Counted from the first letter of the stretch, positions 8,500 through 17,059 are shown. The stretch: 64,000 nucleotides of DNA from Enterobacteriaceae bacterium UBA5654 (GCA_002421005.1 DIJC01000022.1:1-64000), one strand, 5' to 3'. A program made the numbers and translations. Notes: generated by a model from the sequence alone, not told the origin.

Positions 8500-9214
8500 A
8501 CGTTTTTTTATCACCGGGACCGACACCGAAGTGGGCAAAACCGTTGCCAGCTGCGCGCTGTTACAGGCCGCCGCCCGTCAGGGGCTGAAGACCGCAGGCT
8601 ATAAACCGGTGGCCTCCGGCAGCGAAATGACGGCGGACGGGCTGCGCAACAGTGACGCGCTGGCCTTACAGCGTTACAGCACGCTGGCGCTACGCTATCC
8701 GCAGGTTAATCCGTTCACTTTCGCTGAGCCGACCTCGCCGCATATCGTCAGCGCCGATGAAGGGCGTCCCATCACCGCCGGGGCGCTGTCAGCAGGCTTG
8801 CGGGCGCTGGAAGCGCAGGCGGAGTGGCTGCTGGTGGAAGGTGCCGGAGGCTGGTTTACGCCGCTGTCGCCGACGCTGACCTTCGCCGACTGGGTGACGG
8901 CAGAACAACTGCCGGTGATCCTGGTCGTGGGCGTTAAGCTGGGCTGTATCAACCACGCGATGCTGACCGCGCTCGCCGTGCAGCAGGCGGGACTGACGCT
9001 GGCAGGCTGGATCGCCAACGACGTAACCCCGCCGGGTAAACGTCATCAGGAGTATCTCGCCACCCTGCAACGCGTGTTGCCCGCGCCGCTGCTCGGCGAA
9101 ATCCCCTGGCTTAAGACGACGCCAGAGGAGTGCGATCCCGGTCAGTATCTCGACCTCAGTGCCCTGCACCCGGCGTCATCCACTGTGCCAGCAGGCGCTG
9201 GTCAAGTTGATTAA
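8492..9214 (+). CDS. bioD: BioD, dethiobiotin synthetase
   Basis: Predicted 240 aa from GTG 8492, giving MTKRFFITGTDTEVGKT, the usual BioD start; E. coli bioD also uses GTG as I recall. A TTG two codons earlier is less likely. It catalyses ATP-dependent ureido ring closure on diaminopelargonate. The P-loop is G-T-D-T-E-V-G-K-T at the N-terminus, with K-P-V-A-S-G-S near residue 38 and V-E-G-A-G-G-W near residue 115. E. coli BioD has about 225 residues. Here there is a 15-residue C-terminal extension (ALHPASSTVPAGAGQVD region) lying over the convergent ABC-ATPase gene. Confidence 0.95.
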   Translation: MTKRFFITGTDTEVGKTVASCALLQAAARQGLKTAGYKPVASGSEMTADGLRNSDALALQRYSTLALRYPQVNPFTFAEPTSPHIVSADEGRPITAGALSAGLRALEAQAEWLLVEGAGGWFTPLSPTLTFADWVTAEQLPVILVVGVKLGCINHAMLTALAVQQAGLTLAGWIANDVTPPGKRHQEYLATLQRVLPAPLLGEIPWLKTTPEECDPGQYLDLSALHPASSTVPAGAGQVD

Positions 9215-9875
9215 CCTGTCCCTGAGCGACGTTGCGCCCCTGATGCAGCAGCAGAAAGCGGTCGGAAACCTGATGGATGAATGACAGATGCTGCTCTGCC
9301 AGCAGGATCGTCAGCCCCAGCTCGCGTTTCAGGCGCAGAATAAACTCGCCCAGCCGGAGTAAAAATGCCTGCCCCACGCCGCGCGTCGGTTCGTCAAGGA
9401 TCAGCAGGCGCGGGCGGGTCACCAGCGCGCGCGCCAGCGCCAGCTGATACTGGTTATCGTCTGACAGGGTAGCCGCTTTGCTCTGACGCAGCGTGCGCAG
9501 TTCCGGGAACAGCTCGTAGATCTCCCCGTTTACCGCGCCGCCGTCCTGACGAGAGGCGCGGGCAATATGCAGGTTTTCCTCCACCGTCAACTGCGAAAAA
9601 ATGCGCTTATCCTGCGGCACATGGCTGATCCCAAGCGCGGTGCGGTGCGGCACCGACACCGGCAGCAGATCGCAGGGCAGGGCATCCGCGTCCTGCCAGA
9701 CGATACTGCCGCTCTCGATGGGCAAATACCCGGTAATACAGTTAATCAGGGTGGTTTTGCCCATCCCCGGCAGCCCAATGACGCTGGTACATTGCCCCGG
9801 CTGTAGATCGAGCGTGATATTCCACAGCGTATGCTGACTTCCGTAAAACTGATTTACAGCGCGTAGACTCAACAT
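9156..9875 (-). CDS. Orphan ABC-transporter ATPase, UrtE/LivF-like, with degenerate signature motif
   Basis: A 239-aa ATP-binding cassette resembling the urea/branched-chain amino-acid subunits UrtE and LivF (M-L-S-L-R-A-V-N-Q-F-Y-G-S start, L-D-E-P-T-R-G-V-G-Q). Walker A is intact (G-L-P-G-M-G-K-T-T, near residues 34-42), Walker B is L-L-I-L-D-E-P-T, and the H-loop region is L-L-A-E-Q-H. The family signature LSGGQ/MSGGE is replaced by L-S-D-D-N-Q, which would weaken the transporter-type ATP sandwich. No permease or binding-protein gene is nearby. ATG 9875 has GAGGAG seven bases upstream. The 3' end overlaps the convergent bioD by 59 bases. E. coli K-12 has no gene here. The function is unknown. 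Confidence 0.8.
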   Translation of the reverse strand: MLSLRAVNQFYGSQHTLWNITLDLQPGQCTSVIGLPGMGKTTLINCITGYLPIESGSIVWQDADALPCDLLPVSVPHRTALGISHVPQDKRIFSQLTVEENLHIARASRQDGGAVNGEIYELFPELRTLRQSKAATLSDDNQYQLALARALVTRPRLLILDEPTRGVGQAFLLRLGEFILRLKRELGLTILLAEQHLSFIHQVSDRFLLLHQGRNVAQGQVNQLDQRLLAQWMTPGAGH

Positions 9876-10204
9876 CGGTTTCTCCTCAATTCAGCACGTG
9901 CAGTTCGACAATCCACTATTTCAACAGGTATGTTGCAAAAGGCTTGCCATTTCCGGCATGCGTGCGCAAAAAGAGGCTTATTTCGGAAACCGCCGAGGAA
10001 AAGGGGAAAAATATTAGCGAAGCGAAGCATCGCTATGCACTTTGTCGGTGCCAGCGCCCGATAATAGGGGTGCATGTAGCCCGCGCTATCACCGCCGTCT
10101 TAAGATGATTAACGTCAAAAAATAGTGATAAATATTTTTTACAGGGGCCATTTTGCGGCGTCGGCGATTTTCGCCAGATAGCGGCGGCTAAGGGCTGGAG
10201 ATAC

Positions 10205-10227
10205 TTATCCACTATTCCTGTGGATAA
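10205..10227. promoter_or_regulatory. Inverted pair of DnaA boxes upstream of uvrB
   Basis: TTATCCACT at 10205-10213 faces TGTGGATAA at 10219-10227, which is the perfect R1 box TTATCCACA on the minus strand. The two 8-bp arms form an inverted repeat with a 7-base centre. A DnaA-binding region far upstream of uvrB has been described in E. coli, so the sites may be functional. Confidence 0.7.
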
Positions 10228-10517
10228 CCTTGTGTATGAGAGTGAGAAAACGTGTGGCAAACGAGAGAATACGCGGCCTGCGCCTGAATTGACGGCAAAC
10301 GCATCTTTTCTGATATATCATCTGATATCAACGGGTTATATAAAATCAATATCTGCAAGAAAAGTGTCATCTGCTGCCACAAAAGCGTCATGACGTTACT
10401 TGACAAAAGTTAAAAATTGAAATTTTCTGGGGATAACCCGTTCCGACTGGCATTTTCCTCATCGGACGCTACGCTTTTGCTGTTGTTCCCGGGCGCAACG
10501 GAATCACTTTTACCGTT

Positions 10518-10537
10518 TACTGGTTTTTTGTCCAGTA
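10518..10537. promoter_or_regulatory. LexA (SOS) box of uvrB
   Basis: TACTGGTTTTTTGTCCAGTA fits CTG-N10-CAG with both TA flanks of the LexA consensus. It lies just upstream of the -35 of the uvrB promoter, as in E. coli, and would make uvrB DNA-damage inducible. Confidence 0.92.
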
Positions 10538-10544
10538 TTAATTG

Positions 10545-10573
10545 TTGGCAAAATCGTCAACCACAGGTAAAAT
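10545..10573 (+). promoter_or_regulatory. uvrB sigma-70 promoter
   Basis: TTGGCA (10545-10550) and TAAAAT (10568-10573) are separated by exactly 17 bases, directly downstream of the LexA box and 39 bases before the uvrB start codon. Confidence 0.85.
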
Positions 10574-10612
10574 TATCCTCCTGCTCGCTTCTTCCTTTCA
10601 GGTAGCCATTTA

Positions 10613-12634
10613 ATGAGTAAACCGTTCAAACTGAATTCCGCATTCCGTCCGTCTGGCGATCAGCCGGAGGCGATTCGTCGTCTGAAAGAAGGTCTTGAGG
10701 ATGGCCTGGCCCATCAGACGCTTCTTGGCGTAACGGGCTCAGGGAAGACGTTTACCGTGGCGAACGTGATCGCCGATCTCCAGCGCCCAACAATGGTGCT
10801 GGCACCGAACAAAACCCTGGCGGCGCAGTTATACGGCGAGATGAAAGAGTTCTTCCCGGATAACGCGGTAGAGTATTTCGTCTCGTACTACGATTATTAT
10901 CAGCCGGAAGCCTACGTCCCCAGTTCAGACACCTTTATTGAGAAAGACGCCTCGGTCAACGAACACATCGAGCAAATGCGTCTGTCCGCCACCAAAGCGC
11001 TGCTGGAGCGGCGGGACGTGGTGGTGGTGGCGTCGGTCTCGGCGATTTACGGCCTTGGCGACCCCGATCTCTATTTAAAAATGATGCTGCACCTGACCAT
11101 CGGCATGATTATCAACCAGCGCGATATTCTGCGTCGGCTGGCAGAGTTGCAGTACGCCCGCAACGATCAGGCATTCCAGCGCGGCACCTTCCGCGTGCGC
11201 GGTGAAGTGATCGACATCTTCCCGGCGGAATCCGATGACATGGCGCTGCGCGTTGAGCTTTTTGACGAAGAGGTCGAGCGTCTGTCGCTTTTCGATCCGC
11301 TGACCGGGCATATTGAATCGACCATTCAGCGTTTCACCGTGTACCCGAAAACCCACTACGTTACCCCGCGCGAGCGCATTCTGCAGGCGATGGAAGACAT
11401 CAAAGTGGAGCTGGCCGACCGGCGCAAGACGCTGATGGCCAATAACAAACTGCTGGAGGAGCAGCGGCTGACCCAGCGCACCCAGTTTGACCTCGAAATG
11501 ATGAACGAGCTGGGCTACTGCTCCGGCATCGAAAACTATTCGCGCTATCTGTCCGGGCGCGGGCAGGGCGAAGCGCCGCCGACGCTGTTTGACTATTTGC
11601 CCGCTGACGGCCTGCTGGTGGTCGATGAATCGCACGTCACCATCCCGCAAATTGGCGGCATGTATCGCGGCGACCGCGCGCGTAAAGAAACCCTCGTTGA
11701 GTACGGTTTCCGACTGCCGTCGGCGCTGGATAACCGCCCGATGAAATTTGAAGAATTCGAAGCGCTGGCTCCGCAAACCATTTACGTTTCCGCGACCCCC
11801 GGCAAGTACGAACTGGAGAAATCCGGTGATGAAGTGGTCGATCAGGTGGTCCGTCCGACCGGCCTGCTGGACCCGATTATCGAAGTGCGTCCGGTCGCCA
11901 CCCAGGTGGACGATTTGCTGTCGGAAATCCGCAAGCGCGTCACCATCAACGAGCGCGTGCTGGTGACGACCCTGACCAAGCGGATGGCGGAAGATTTAAC
12001 CGAATATCTGGAAGAGCACGGCGAGCGGGTGCGCTATCTGCACTCGGACATCGACACGGTGGAGCGTATGGAAATCATCCGCGACCTGCGCCTCGGTGAG
12101 TTTGACGTGCTGGTGGGTATCAACCTGCTGCGAGAAGGGCTGGATATGCCGGAAGTGTCGCTGGTCGCCATCCTTGATGCCGATAAAGAAGGCTTCCTGC
12201 GTTCAGAGCGCTCGCTGATCCAGACCATCGGCCGTGCCGCGCGTAACATTAACGGCAAGGCGATCCTTTACGGGGATAAAATCACCCCGTCGATGGAAAA
12301 AGCGATTAGCGAAACCGAGCGCCGCCGCGAGAAGCAGCATCAGTACAACCTCGAGCACGGTATTGTGCCGCAGGGTCTGAACAAGAAAGTGGTCGATATT
12401 CTGGCGCTGGGCGAAAACATCGCCAAAACGAAAGCCAAAGGTCGCGGCAAGTCACGTCATCCGGTGCAGGATGACGCCAGCGAACTGACGCTGACGCCGA
12501 AAGCGTTGCAGCAGAAAATCCACGAGCTGGAAGGGAAAATGATGCAGCACGCGCAGAATCTGGAGTTTGAAGAAGCGGCCCAGGTGCGCGACCAGCTGCA
12601 TCAACTGCGCGATCTGTTTATTGCCGCTTCCTGA
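10613..12634 (+). CDS. uvrB: UvrB, excinuclease ABC subunit B
   Basis: A 673-aa DNA damage-recognition subunit of nucleotide excision repair (same length in E. coli). It receives damaged DNA from UvrA2, verifies the lesion and recruits UvrC. Helicase motif I is G-V-T-G-S-G-K-T near residues 39-46. The beta-hairpin region Y-Y-D-Y-Y-Q-P-E-A-Y-V-P is near residues 92-103. D-E-S-H is motif II, and Q-T-I-G-R-A-A-R-N is motif VI. The last ~35 residues are the UVR domain that binds UvrC (E-F-E-E-A-A-Q-V-R-D). The gene is preceded by a LexA box and followed by a strong terminator. Confidence 0.98.
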   Translation: MSKPFKLNSAFRPSGDQPEAIRRLKEGLEDGLAHQTLLGVTGSGKTFTVANVIADLQRPTMVLAPNKTLAAQLYGEMKEFFPDNAVEYFVSYYDYYQPEAYVPSSDTFIEKDASVNEHIEQMRLSATKALLERRDVVVVASVSAIYGLGDPDLYLKMMLHLTIGMIINQRDILRRLAELQYARNDQAFQRGTFRVRGEVIDIFPAESDDMALRVELFDEEVERLSLFDPLTGHIESTIQRFTVYPKTHYVTPRERILQAMEDIKVELADRRKTLMANNKLLEEQRLTQRTQFDLEMMNELGYCSGIENYSRYLSGRGQGEAPPTLFDYLPADGLLVVDESHVTIPQIGGMYRGDRARKETLVEYGFRLPSALDNRPMKFEEFEALAPQTIYVSATPGKYELEKSGDEVVDQVVRPTGLLDPIIEVRPVATQVDDLLSEIRKRVTINERVLVTTLTKRMAEDLTEYLEEHGERVRYLHSDIDTVERMEIIRDLRLGEFDVLVGINLLREGLDMPEVSLVAILDADKEGFLRSERSLIQTIGRAARNINGKAILYGDKITPSMEKAISETERRREKQHQYNLEHGIVPQGLNKKVVDILALGENIAKTKAKGRGKSRHPVQDDASELTLTPKALQQKIHELEGKMMQHAQNLEFEEAAQVRDQLHQLRDLFIAAS

Positions 12635-12653
12635 CGCCGCGTTAGTCAATACC

Positions 12654-12687
12654 AGGCCGGAATAGCGAAACGCTATCCGGCCTTTTT
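12654..12687 (+). terminator. uvrB terminator
   Basis: A 13-bp stem with one bulge (AGGCCGG/CCGGCCT outer arm, ATAGCG/CGCTAT inner arm) and an AAA loop is followed by a T run at 12683-12687. It overlaps the stop of the convergent pmrB, so it may end transcription from both sides. Confidence 0.88.
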
Positions 12688-13764
12688 AATGTCGCGCAGA
12701 CCCCGGAATTTGACCCACGCGCGTGCGCCTGGCCCCGGCTGTCGGTTGTGCAAAAAGAACTGCGCGTCGTGAAGCTGGGCGATACGGGTCACGATGCTCA
12801 GCCCCAGCCCGATACCGCCGTAACGGCTGTCCATGCGCACAAACGCTTTACTCAGCTCTCCGCCTTTCGACTCGTCGATCCCCGGCCCTTCATCTTCCAC
12901 TATGAGCACCGGCTCCGGGCCTGGCTCAATACTCACGCTAATCACCGACCCCACCGGGCTGTAACGGTAAGCGTTTTCCACCAGATTGCGCAGCAGCACT
13001 CCCAGCAGCGTGGCATCACCGAGCACCGCAGCGTTATTCTCAGCGGGCAGCTGTAGCCGCTGTTGACGCTGCGCCAGCATACTTTCCAGTTCACCCTGCA
13101 ACGGCAGCACCACGTCCGTATACAGCGCCACTTGCTGATAGCTGCCTGCGGAGAACGACTGCCCGACGCGGGCCAGTTGCAACAACTGGGCAATGCTGGT
13201 GGTCATCTGATCCAGACGTTGCAGCAGCGGCTCCACGTTGGCGGTGCCCGCGCGGCCAATCAGCTCCAGATGCAGGCGCAAACCGGCAAGCGGGGTGCGC
13301 AGTTCGTGGGCCACGTCGGCGGTAAACAGCCGTTCGCGCTCGATGGTGACGTTCAGGCGGGAAACCAGTTGATTGATGGCGGAGGTCACGGCCTCCACTT
13401 CGCTGACCGAATCGCTGATGGCAATCGGCTGGAGATTATCCGGCGTGCGCGTATCCAGTTCGCGCTGAAGTTCTTCCAGCGGGCGGGTGATCTTTTTCAC
13501 CGCGTGAAAGCAAATCAACAGCGCCATGCCGATAATCAGCAGGCTCGGCACCAGCAGGCTGGCGACCGCCTCGTGGATCTCATGCTCAACGTGCTTATGG
13601 TTATTGAGATTATGAACCGCGCTCTCGACCAGCAGTTCGATCTGTTCTTTGCTCTCATGCCAGAGCCAGAACACGCTGAAAACCTGACACACTACCAGCA
13701 CCGCGCCAATGGTCAGCAGAAGCTGGCTGCGCATGGTGGATTTTCTGGGCCACAATCGCATCAT
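12673..13764 (-). CDS. pmrB: PmrB (BasS), sensor histidine kinase
   Basis: A 363-aa membrane sensor with a short N-terminal tail, a first transmembrane helix near residues 15-35, a brief periplasmic loop, and a second helix near residues 67-87. A HAMP domain follows (K-K-I-T-R-P-L-E-E-L), then the phospho-acceptor H153 in A-D-V-A-H-E-L-R-T-P and the ATPase boxes N-L-V-E-N-A, D-E-G-P-G-I and G-I-G-L-G-L-S. The periplasmic loop has few acidic residues besides the E-x-x-E-x-E-I-H-E cluster that senses Fe(III) in the family. It phosphorylates PmrA. Its start overlaps the pmrA stop (ATGA). In E. coli this operon lies near 93 min, so the position beside uvrB is different. Confidence 0.95.
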   Translation of the reverse strand: MMRLWPRKSTMRSQLLLTIGAVLVVCQVFSVFWLWHESKEQIELLVESAVHNLNNHKHVEHEIHEAVASLLVPSLLIIGMALLICFHAVKKITRPLEELQRELDTRTPDNLQPIAISDSVSEVEAVTSAINQLVSRLNVTIERERLFTADVAHELRTPLAGLRLHLELIGRAGTANVEPLLQRLDQMTTSIAQLLQLARVGQSFSAGSYQQVALYTDVVLPLQGELESMLAQRQQRLQLPAENNAAVLGDATLLGVLLRNLVENAYRYSPVGSVISVSIEPGPEPVLIVEDEGPGIDESKGGELSKAFVRMDSRYGGIGLGLSIVTRIAQLHDAQFFLHNRQPGPGARAWVKFRGLRDIKKAG

Positions 13765-14429
13765 TGCTTATCCTGTTCCGGCATCATGTAGCCGAAACCG
13801 CGCACCGTGCGAATGCGCGTTTTACCGATCTTCTCGCGTAAATTATGGATGTGCACCTCCAGCGTATTGGTGGAAGGCTCGTTGTCCCAGTTATAAATAT
13901 CGTTAAACAGGATCTCACGGTGCACCGGGCTTCCGGCCTTCAGCATTAGCCTGGAGAGAAGCGCATACTCTTTCGGTGTCAGATCCAGCAGTTGCCCGTC
14001 GAGCCATACCTGACGCCGCGTGACGTTAACCGTCAGATTTCCAAGCGTCAGTTCGCTGTCACCCTGATTATGATGACGGCGCAGCAGGGCGCGAATGCGG
14101 GCGTTCAGTTCATCCAGGGCAAAGGGTTTGATCAGATAATCATCCGCGCCGGTGTCCAGCCCGGCGATGCGGTCGCCGACGGTATCGCGGGCGGTAAGGA
14201 TCAGCACCGGCTGGGTAAATTTCTCCCGGCGCAGATTCGCCAGCAACTGTAAGCCGTCCTGATCGGGCAAGCCTAAATCCAGCACCACCAGACTGTAATG
14301 GGCGCTGGACAAACAGAGTTTTGCATCGCGGGCGGTTGCAACACCATCGCAAACATATCCCTCGTTTTGCATTGCGAGGAGCAGCCCCTGCAATAATAAA
14401 GCATCATCCTCGACAACTAATATTTTCAC
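13761..14429 (-). CDS. pmrA: PmrA (BasR), response regulator
   Basis: A 222-aa OmpR-family regulator. The receiver domain has the acidic pocket E7-D8-D9, the phosphorylation site D51 in V-V-L-D-L-G-L-P-D, T-A-R-D near residue 79 and K101 in L-I-K-P-F. A winged-helix DNA-binding domain follows (L-T-P-K-E-Y-A-L-L, R-T-V-R-G-F-G-Y-M). The start is GTG 14429, directly abutting the eptA stop. Phosphorylated PmrA binds CTTAAG/CTTAAT repeats, and such a box precedes eptA, so the operon is autoregulated. Confidence 0.96.
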   Translation of the reverse strand: MKILVVEDDALLLQGLLLAMQNEGYVCDGVATARDAKLCLSSAHYSLVVLDLGLPDQDGLQLLANLRREKFTQPVLILTARDTVGDRIAGLDTGADDYLIKPFALDELNARIRALLRRHHNQGDSELTLGNLTVNVTRRQVWLDGQLLDLTPKEYALLSRLMLKAGSPVHREILFNDIYNWDNEPSTNTLEVHIHNLREKIGKTRIRTVRGFGYMMPEQDKQ

Positions 14430-16067
14430 TTAGTCAGCTCCTCTGCACGGCATTAAAATATCCTCATTACGTTGATAAACCTGGGTATTCACGCCGGTGA
14501 TCCCCAGCAGCGTGTGGAAAAGATTATCCTGCGAGTAGGGCAACGTTGCCGCATTTTTTTGCAGACAGGTTTTGTCGATGCCGTAGCGTTTCTGATAATC
14601 CTCTGACAGCCAGATCAGCATCGGAATGTGCGTCTGCTCTTGCGGGGCAATGGACCAGGGTAGCCCATGTAAATAGACACCGTTTTCCCCCAGCGATTCA
14701 CCGTGATCGGATAAATAAACCAGACTGGTGGTGAATTTATCCTGCTTAGTTTGCAGCAGTTTTATCGCCTTATCGACAATATAATCGACGTACAGGATCG
14801 TATTGTCATAAGTATTGACCAGCTGCTGCTGGCTACAGCCTTGAATTTCGTTGGTATCGCAGGTCGGGGTAAATTGGCGGAACTGCGGCGGATAGCGGTG
14901 CCAGTAGGTCGGCCCGTGGCTGCCGATGGTATGCAGGACAATCACGCCGTCGCCCTGCAAATGGTCAATGTCTTTTTCTAAATCGTCGAACAGCACCTCA
15001 TCGTAGCACTCGCCGTCAATGCACTGGCCCGGCAGCTTGCGTTTGGTCATATCCTGGGTCGGCACCCGCGTACACGCGCCTTTGCAGCCGCCGTCGTTTT
15101 CGTTCCACAGCACCTTTATTCCGGCTCGCTGGAGCACATCCAGCAGCCCTTCCTGGTGATGCGCCAGCTGCGCGTCATAATGCTGGCGCGGCATCCCGGA
15201 AAACATACAGGGAACCGAGACGGCGGTGGCGGTGCCGCAGGAGGTGGTCTGCGGATAGTAAATCACGCCATCCTGCTTCAGCCGGGGATTGGTTTCACGC
15301 GGATAATCGCCGAGGGAGAAATTCGCTGCCCGCGAGGTTTCGCCGACGATCACGATGGTCAGGTTTTTTCTTCCGCCCTGCATTTTGCGATCCTGCTGCG
15401 CGTCTTCACCGATTTTCACCAGCGGCAGGTTATCCAGCCGGTTGTGGATGTACCACGACCAGCTGGCGACAAGACTGTTCGACGGATTCAGCGATTTCAC
15501 CAGCTGTTTATTATTGCGAAACAAAGAGGCGTAATCTTTGTAGAAAAGCAGCGCGACCAGCAGGATCGCCAGCATCGAGAGCGTCAGGGTGATGATACGC
15601 ACCAGCGCCCCGCGCATCCGGGTGGTGGGATAGCGGATTTTCACCCACCAGGCAATGACCACCATCAGCACGCCGGAAGTCAGCAGGGTGAGCACCAGCC
15701 GCGACGAGAGCAGGGCAAAACTCTCCGCCGGAGTGGTATCGAGGATGTTATCGATCATCCCCCGGTCGATCACAATCGAGAAGTTAACGATAAAATATTG
15801 TGCCGCCGCGCTGAGCAAGACAAAAAGGCTGACCGCCAGGCGATGCAGGCGCACAAATGAGGTTAGCGTCAGGATAATCAGCAGCGCACAAAAGAGCACA
15901 ACCGGCATGGAGAGATACACCAGCGCCGAATGCAGGGAGTGCACCGGCAGCAGCCGGTACGCCTGCTGCCAGAATGCGAGATTTAAAAACAGTGCGATAT
16001 AGAGTGCAAAAAGGCTCAGATAAGTCAGCAGTCCGAGCGTCGGCCTGCGCAGAGTGAATGCCCGCAT
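14430..16067 (-). CDS. eptA: EptA (PmrC), lipid A phosphoethanolamine transferase
   Basis: A 545-aa inner-membrane enzyme that moves phosphoethanolamine from phosphatidylethanolamine to lipid A phosphates on the periplasmic face, lowering binding of polymyxin and other cationic peptides. Five N-terminal transmembrane helices (about residues 13-175) precede a sulfatase-like periplasmic domain. The nucleophile is T244 in V-G-E-T-S-R-A, and zinc ligands are contributed by D-H-G-E-S-L-G and T-I-G-S-H-G-P-T-Y. Paired cysteines (C-x-G-x-C-T, C-I-D-G-E-C, C-D-T ... C) form the family disulfides. It heads the eptA-pmrA-pmrB operon under a PmrA box. It is an intrinsic chromosomal gene, with no mobile-element features nearby. 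Confidence 0.96.
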   Translation of the reverse strand: MRAFTLRRPTLGLLTYLSLFALYIALFLNLAFWQQAYRLLPVHSLHSALVYLSMPVVLFCALLIILTLTSFVRLHRLAVSLFVLLSAAAQYFIVNFSIVIDRGMIDNILDTTPAESFALLSSRLVLTLLTSGVLMVVIAWWVKIRYPTTRMRGALVRIITLTLSMLAILLVALLFYKDYASLFRNNKQLVKSLNPSNSLVASWSWYIHNRLDNLPLVKIGEDAQQDRKMQGGRKNLTIVIVGETSRAANFSLGDYPRETNPRLKQDGVIYYPQTTSCGTATAVSVPCMFSGMPRQHYDAQLAHHQEGLLDVLQRAGIKVLWNENDGGCKGACTRVPTQDMTKRKLPGQCIDGECYDEVLFDDLEKDIDHLQGDGVIVLHTIGSHGPTYWHRYPPQFRQFTPTCDTNEIQGCSQQQLVNTYDNTILYVDYIVDKAIKLLQTKQDKFTTSLVYLSDHGESLGENGVYLHGLPWSIAPQEQTHIPMLIWLSEDYQKRYGIDKTCLQKNAATLPYSQDNLFHTLLGITGVNTQVYQRNEDILMPCRGAD

Positions 16068-16112
16068 GATGCGATCCCAGCAGAAAAGAGAACGCCATCC
16101 TCGCAGGGAATA

Positions 16113-16129
16113 ATTAAGACAACCTTAAG
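16113..16129 (-). promoter_or_regulatory. PmrA box upstream of eptA
   Basis: On the minus strand CTTAAG (16129-16124), five bases, then CTTAAT (16118-16113): the direct-repeat PmrA site with correct spacing. It lies 46 bases upstream of the eptA start in the 83-base gap after yvcK. Confidence 0.9.
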
Positions 16130-16150
16130 ATTTCAGGCCGCAGGAAAATC

Positions 16151-17059
16151 TCAACCCAGCGCCTGCACCGCCTGCTCCAGCGCCTTGCGCAGCAGGCCAC
16201 GGTCATGGAGATAGGGGATATCGCTGGCCTCCAGCGGCTGCTGGATCACCACCCGATCGTGAAGCCCGTGGGTGTCGGTTTCCGGCCCAATGACTACCGC
16301 ATCGATCACCCGCTTACCGATATATTGCTCCATCAGGGTGAGTTTATCGATCACCTGTAGCTCCGCCGCCGGAAGGCTGACTTCGCGCCCCAGATTGCCG
16401 ATGTAAATCATCGGCGCAGGCGTGCGTCGTAGCGCCTGGGTGATATCGGAAAGCAGCAGGATCGGCAGCAGGCTGGTGTAAAAACTGCCGGGACCGATGA
16501 GGATCAAATCCGCTTCGCCAATTGCCTGCACCGCCTCGCGGGTGGCGGGCACCGCAGGCGAAAGCAGCAGTTCTGCAGGCGGTTGCCGAAGCTGATCGAT
16601 ATTCACTTCGCCATACACTTCATGACCGTCGTTATCCAGCGCCATGAGATCGACCGGCACTTCCGACATCGGGATCAGCAGCGCATCGACCTTCAGCAGA
16701 TTGCGAATAAGATTTATCGCTTCCAGCGGGCGCACGCTCAGATGGTCGAGGGCTTTTAACATCAGATTGCCGAGATTATGCCCGGAAAGTTCGCCATTGC
16801 CGCCGAAACGGTACTCAAACATCGCGGAGGCCACGCTGGGCTCAGTGATCAGTTGATTAAGACAGTTACGCATATCACCCCACGCAATGCCGCCCTCGGC
16901 GCGGCGAATGCGTCCGGTAGAACCGCCGTTATCGGTAGTGGTGACAATCCCGGTCAGCCGTGAGCCGAGCGATGACAGTGAAGACATCACGCGCCCCAGA
17001 CCGTGTCCGCCGCCCAGCGCCACCACTCTGTCCAGATCCGCAAACGTGCGATTTCGCAT
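16151..17059 (-). CDS. ybhK: YvcK/YbhK, gluconeogenesis-factor family protein
   Basis: A 302-aa cytosolic protein of the CofD/YvcK fold. The N-terminal V-V-A-L-G-G-G-H-G-L-G binds a nucleotide or UDP-sugar in the family; T-T-D-N-G-G-S-T-G and S-G-H-N-L-G-N-L follow. In Bacillus, YvcK is needed for growth on gluconeogenic carbon and for cell shape; the enteric role is less clear. It is transcribed divergently from moaA across a 318-base region. In E. coli it adjoins uvrB, whereas here the eptA-pmrAB operon separates them. Confidence 0.93.
   Translation of the reverse strand: MRNRTFADLDRVVALGGGHGLGRVMSSLSSLGSRLTGIVTTTDNGGSTGRIRRAEGGIAWGDMRNCLNQLITEPSVASAMFEYRFGGNGELSGHNLGNLMLKALDHLSVRPLEAINLIRNLLKVDALLIPMSEVPVDLMALDNDGHEVYGEVNIDQLRQPPAELLLSPAVPATREAVQAIGEADLILIGPGSFYTSLLPILLLSDITQALRRTPAPMIYIGNLGREVSLPAAELQVIDKLTLMEQYIGKRVIDAVVIGPETDTHGLHDRVVIQQPLEASDIPYLHDRGLLRKALEQAVQALG

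Larger units (their letters stand above)
9876..10612. other. Long intergenic region upstream of uvrB and the ABC-ATPase gene
   Basis: 737 bases with no convincing gene; the short frames here lack conserved features. It holds the divergent control regions of the ABC-ATPase and uvrB genes, including an inverted pair of DnaA boxes, a LexA box and a sigma-70 promoter, listed separately. The stretch from about 10230 to 10430 is AT-rich, and I see nothing specific in it. Confidence 0.7.

Noticed and set aside
10033..10406. Short minus-strand frames upstream of uvrB (75 and 64 codons)
   Set aside because: No family resemblance or ribosome site, and they cover the DnaA boxes of a regulatory region.
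14430..16067. eptA as an acquired mcr-type mobile resistance gene
   Set aside because: It is closest to chromosomal EptA, is co-transcribed with pmrAB under a PmrA box, and has no insertion sequence nearby.
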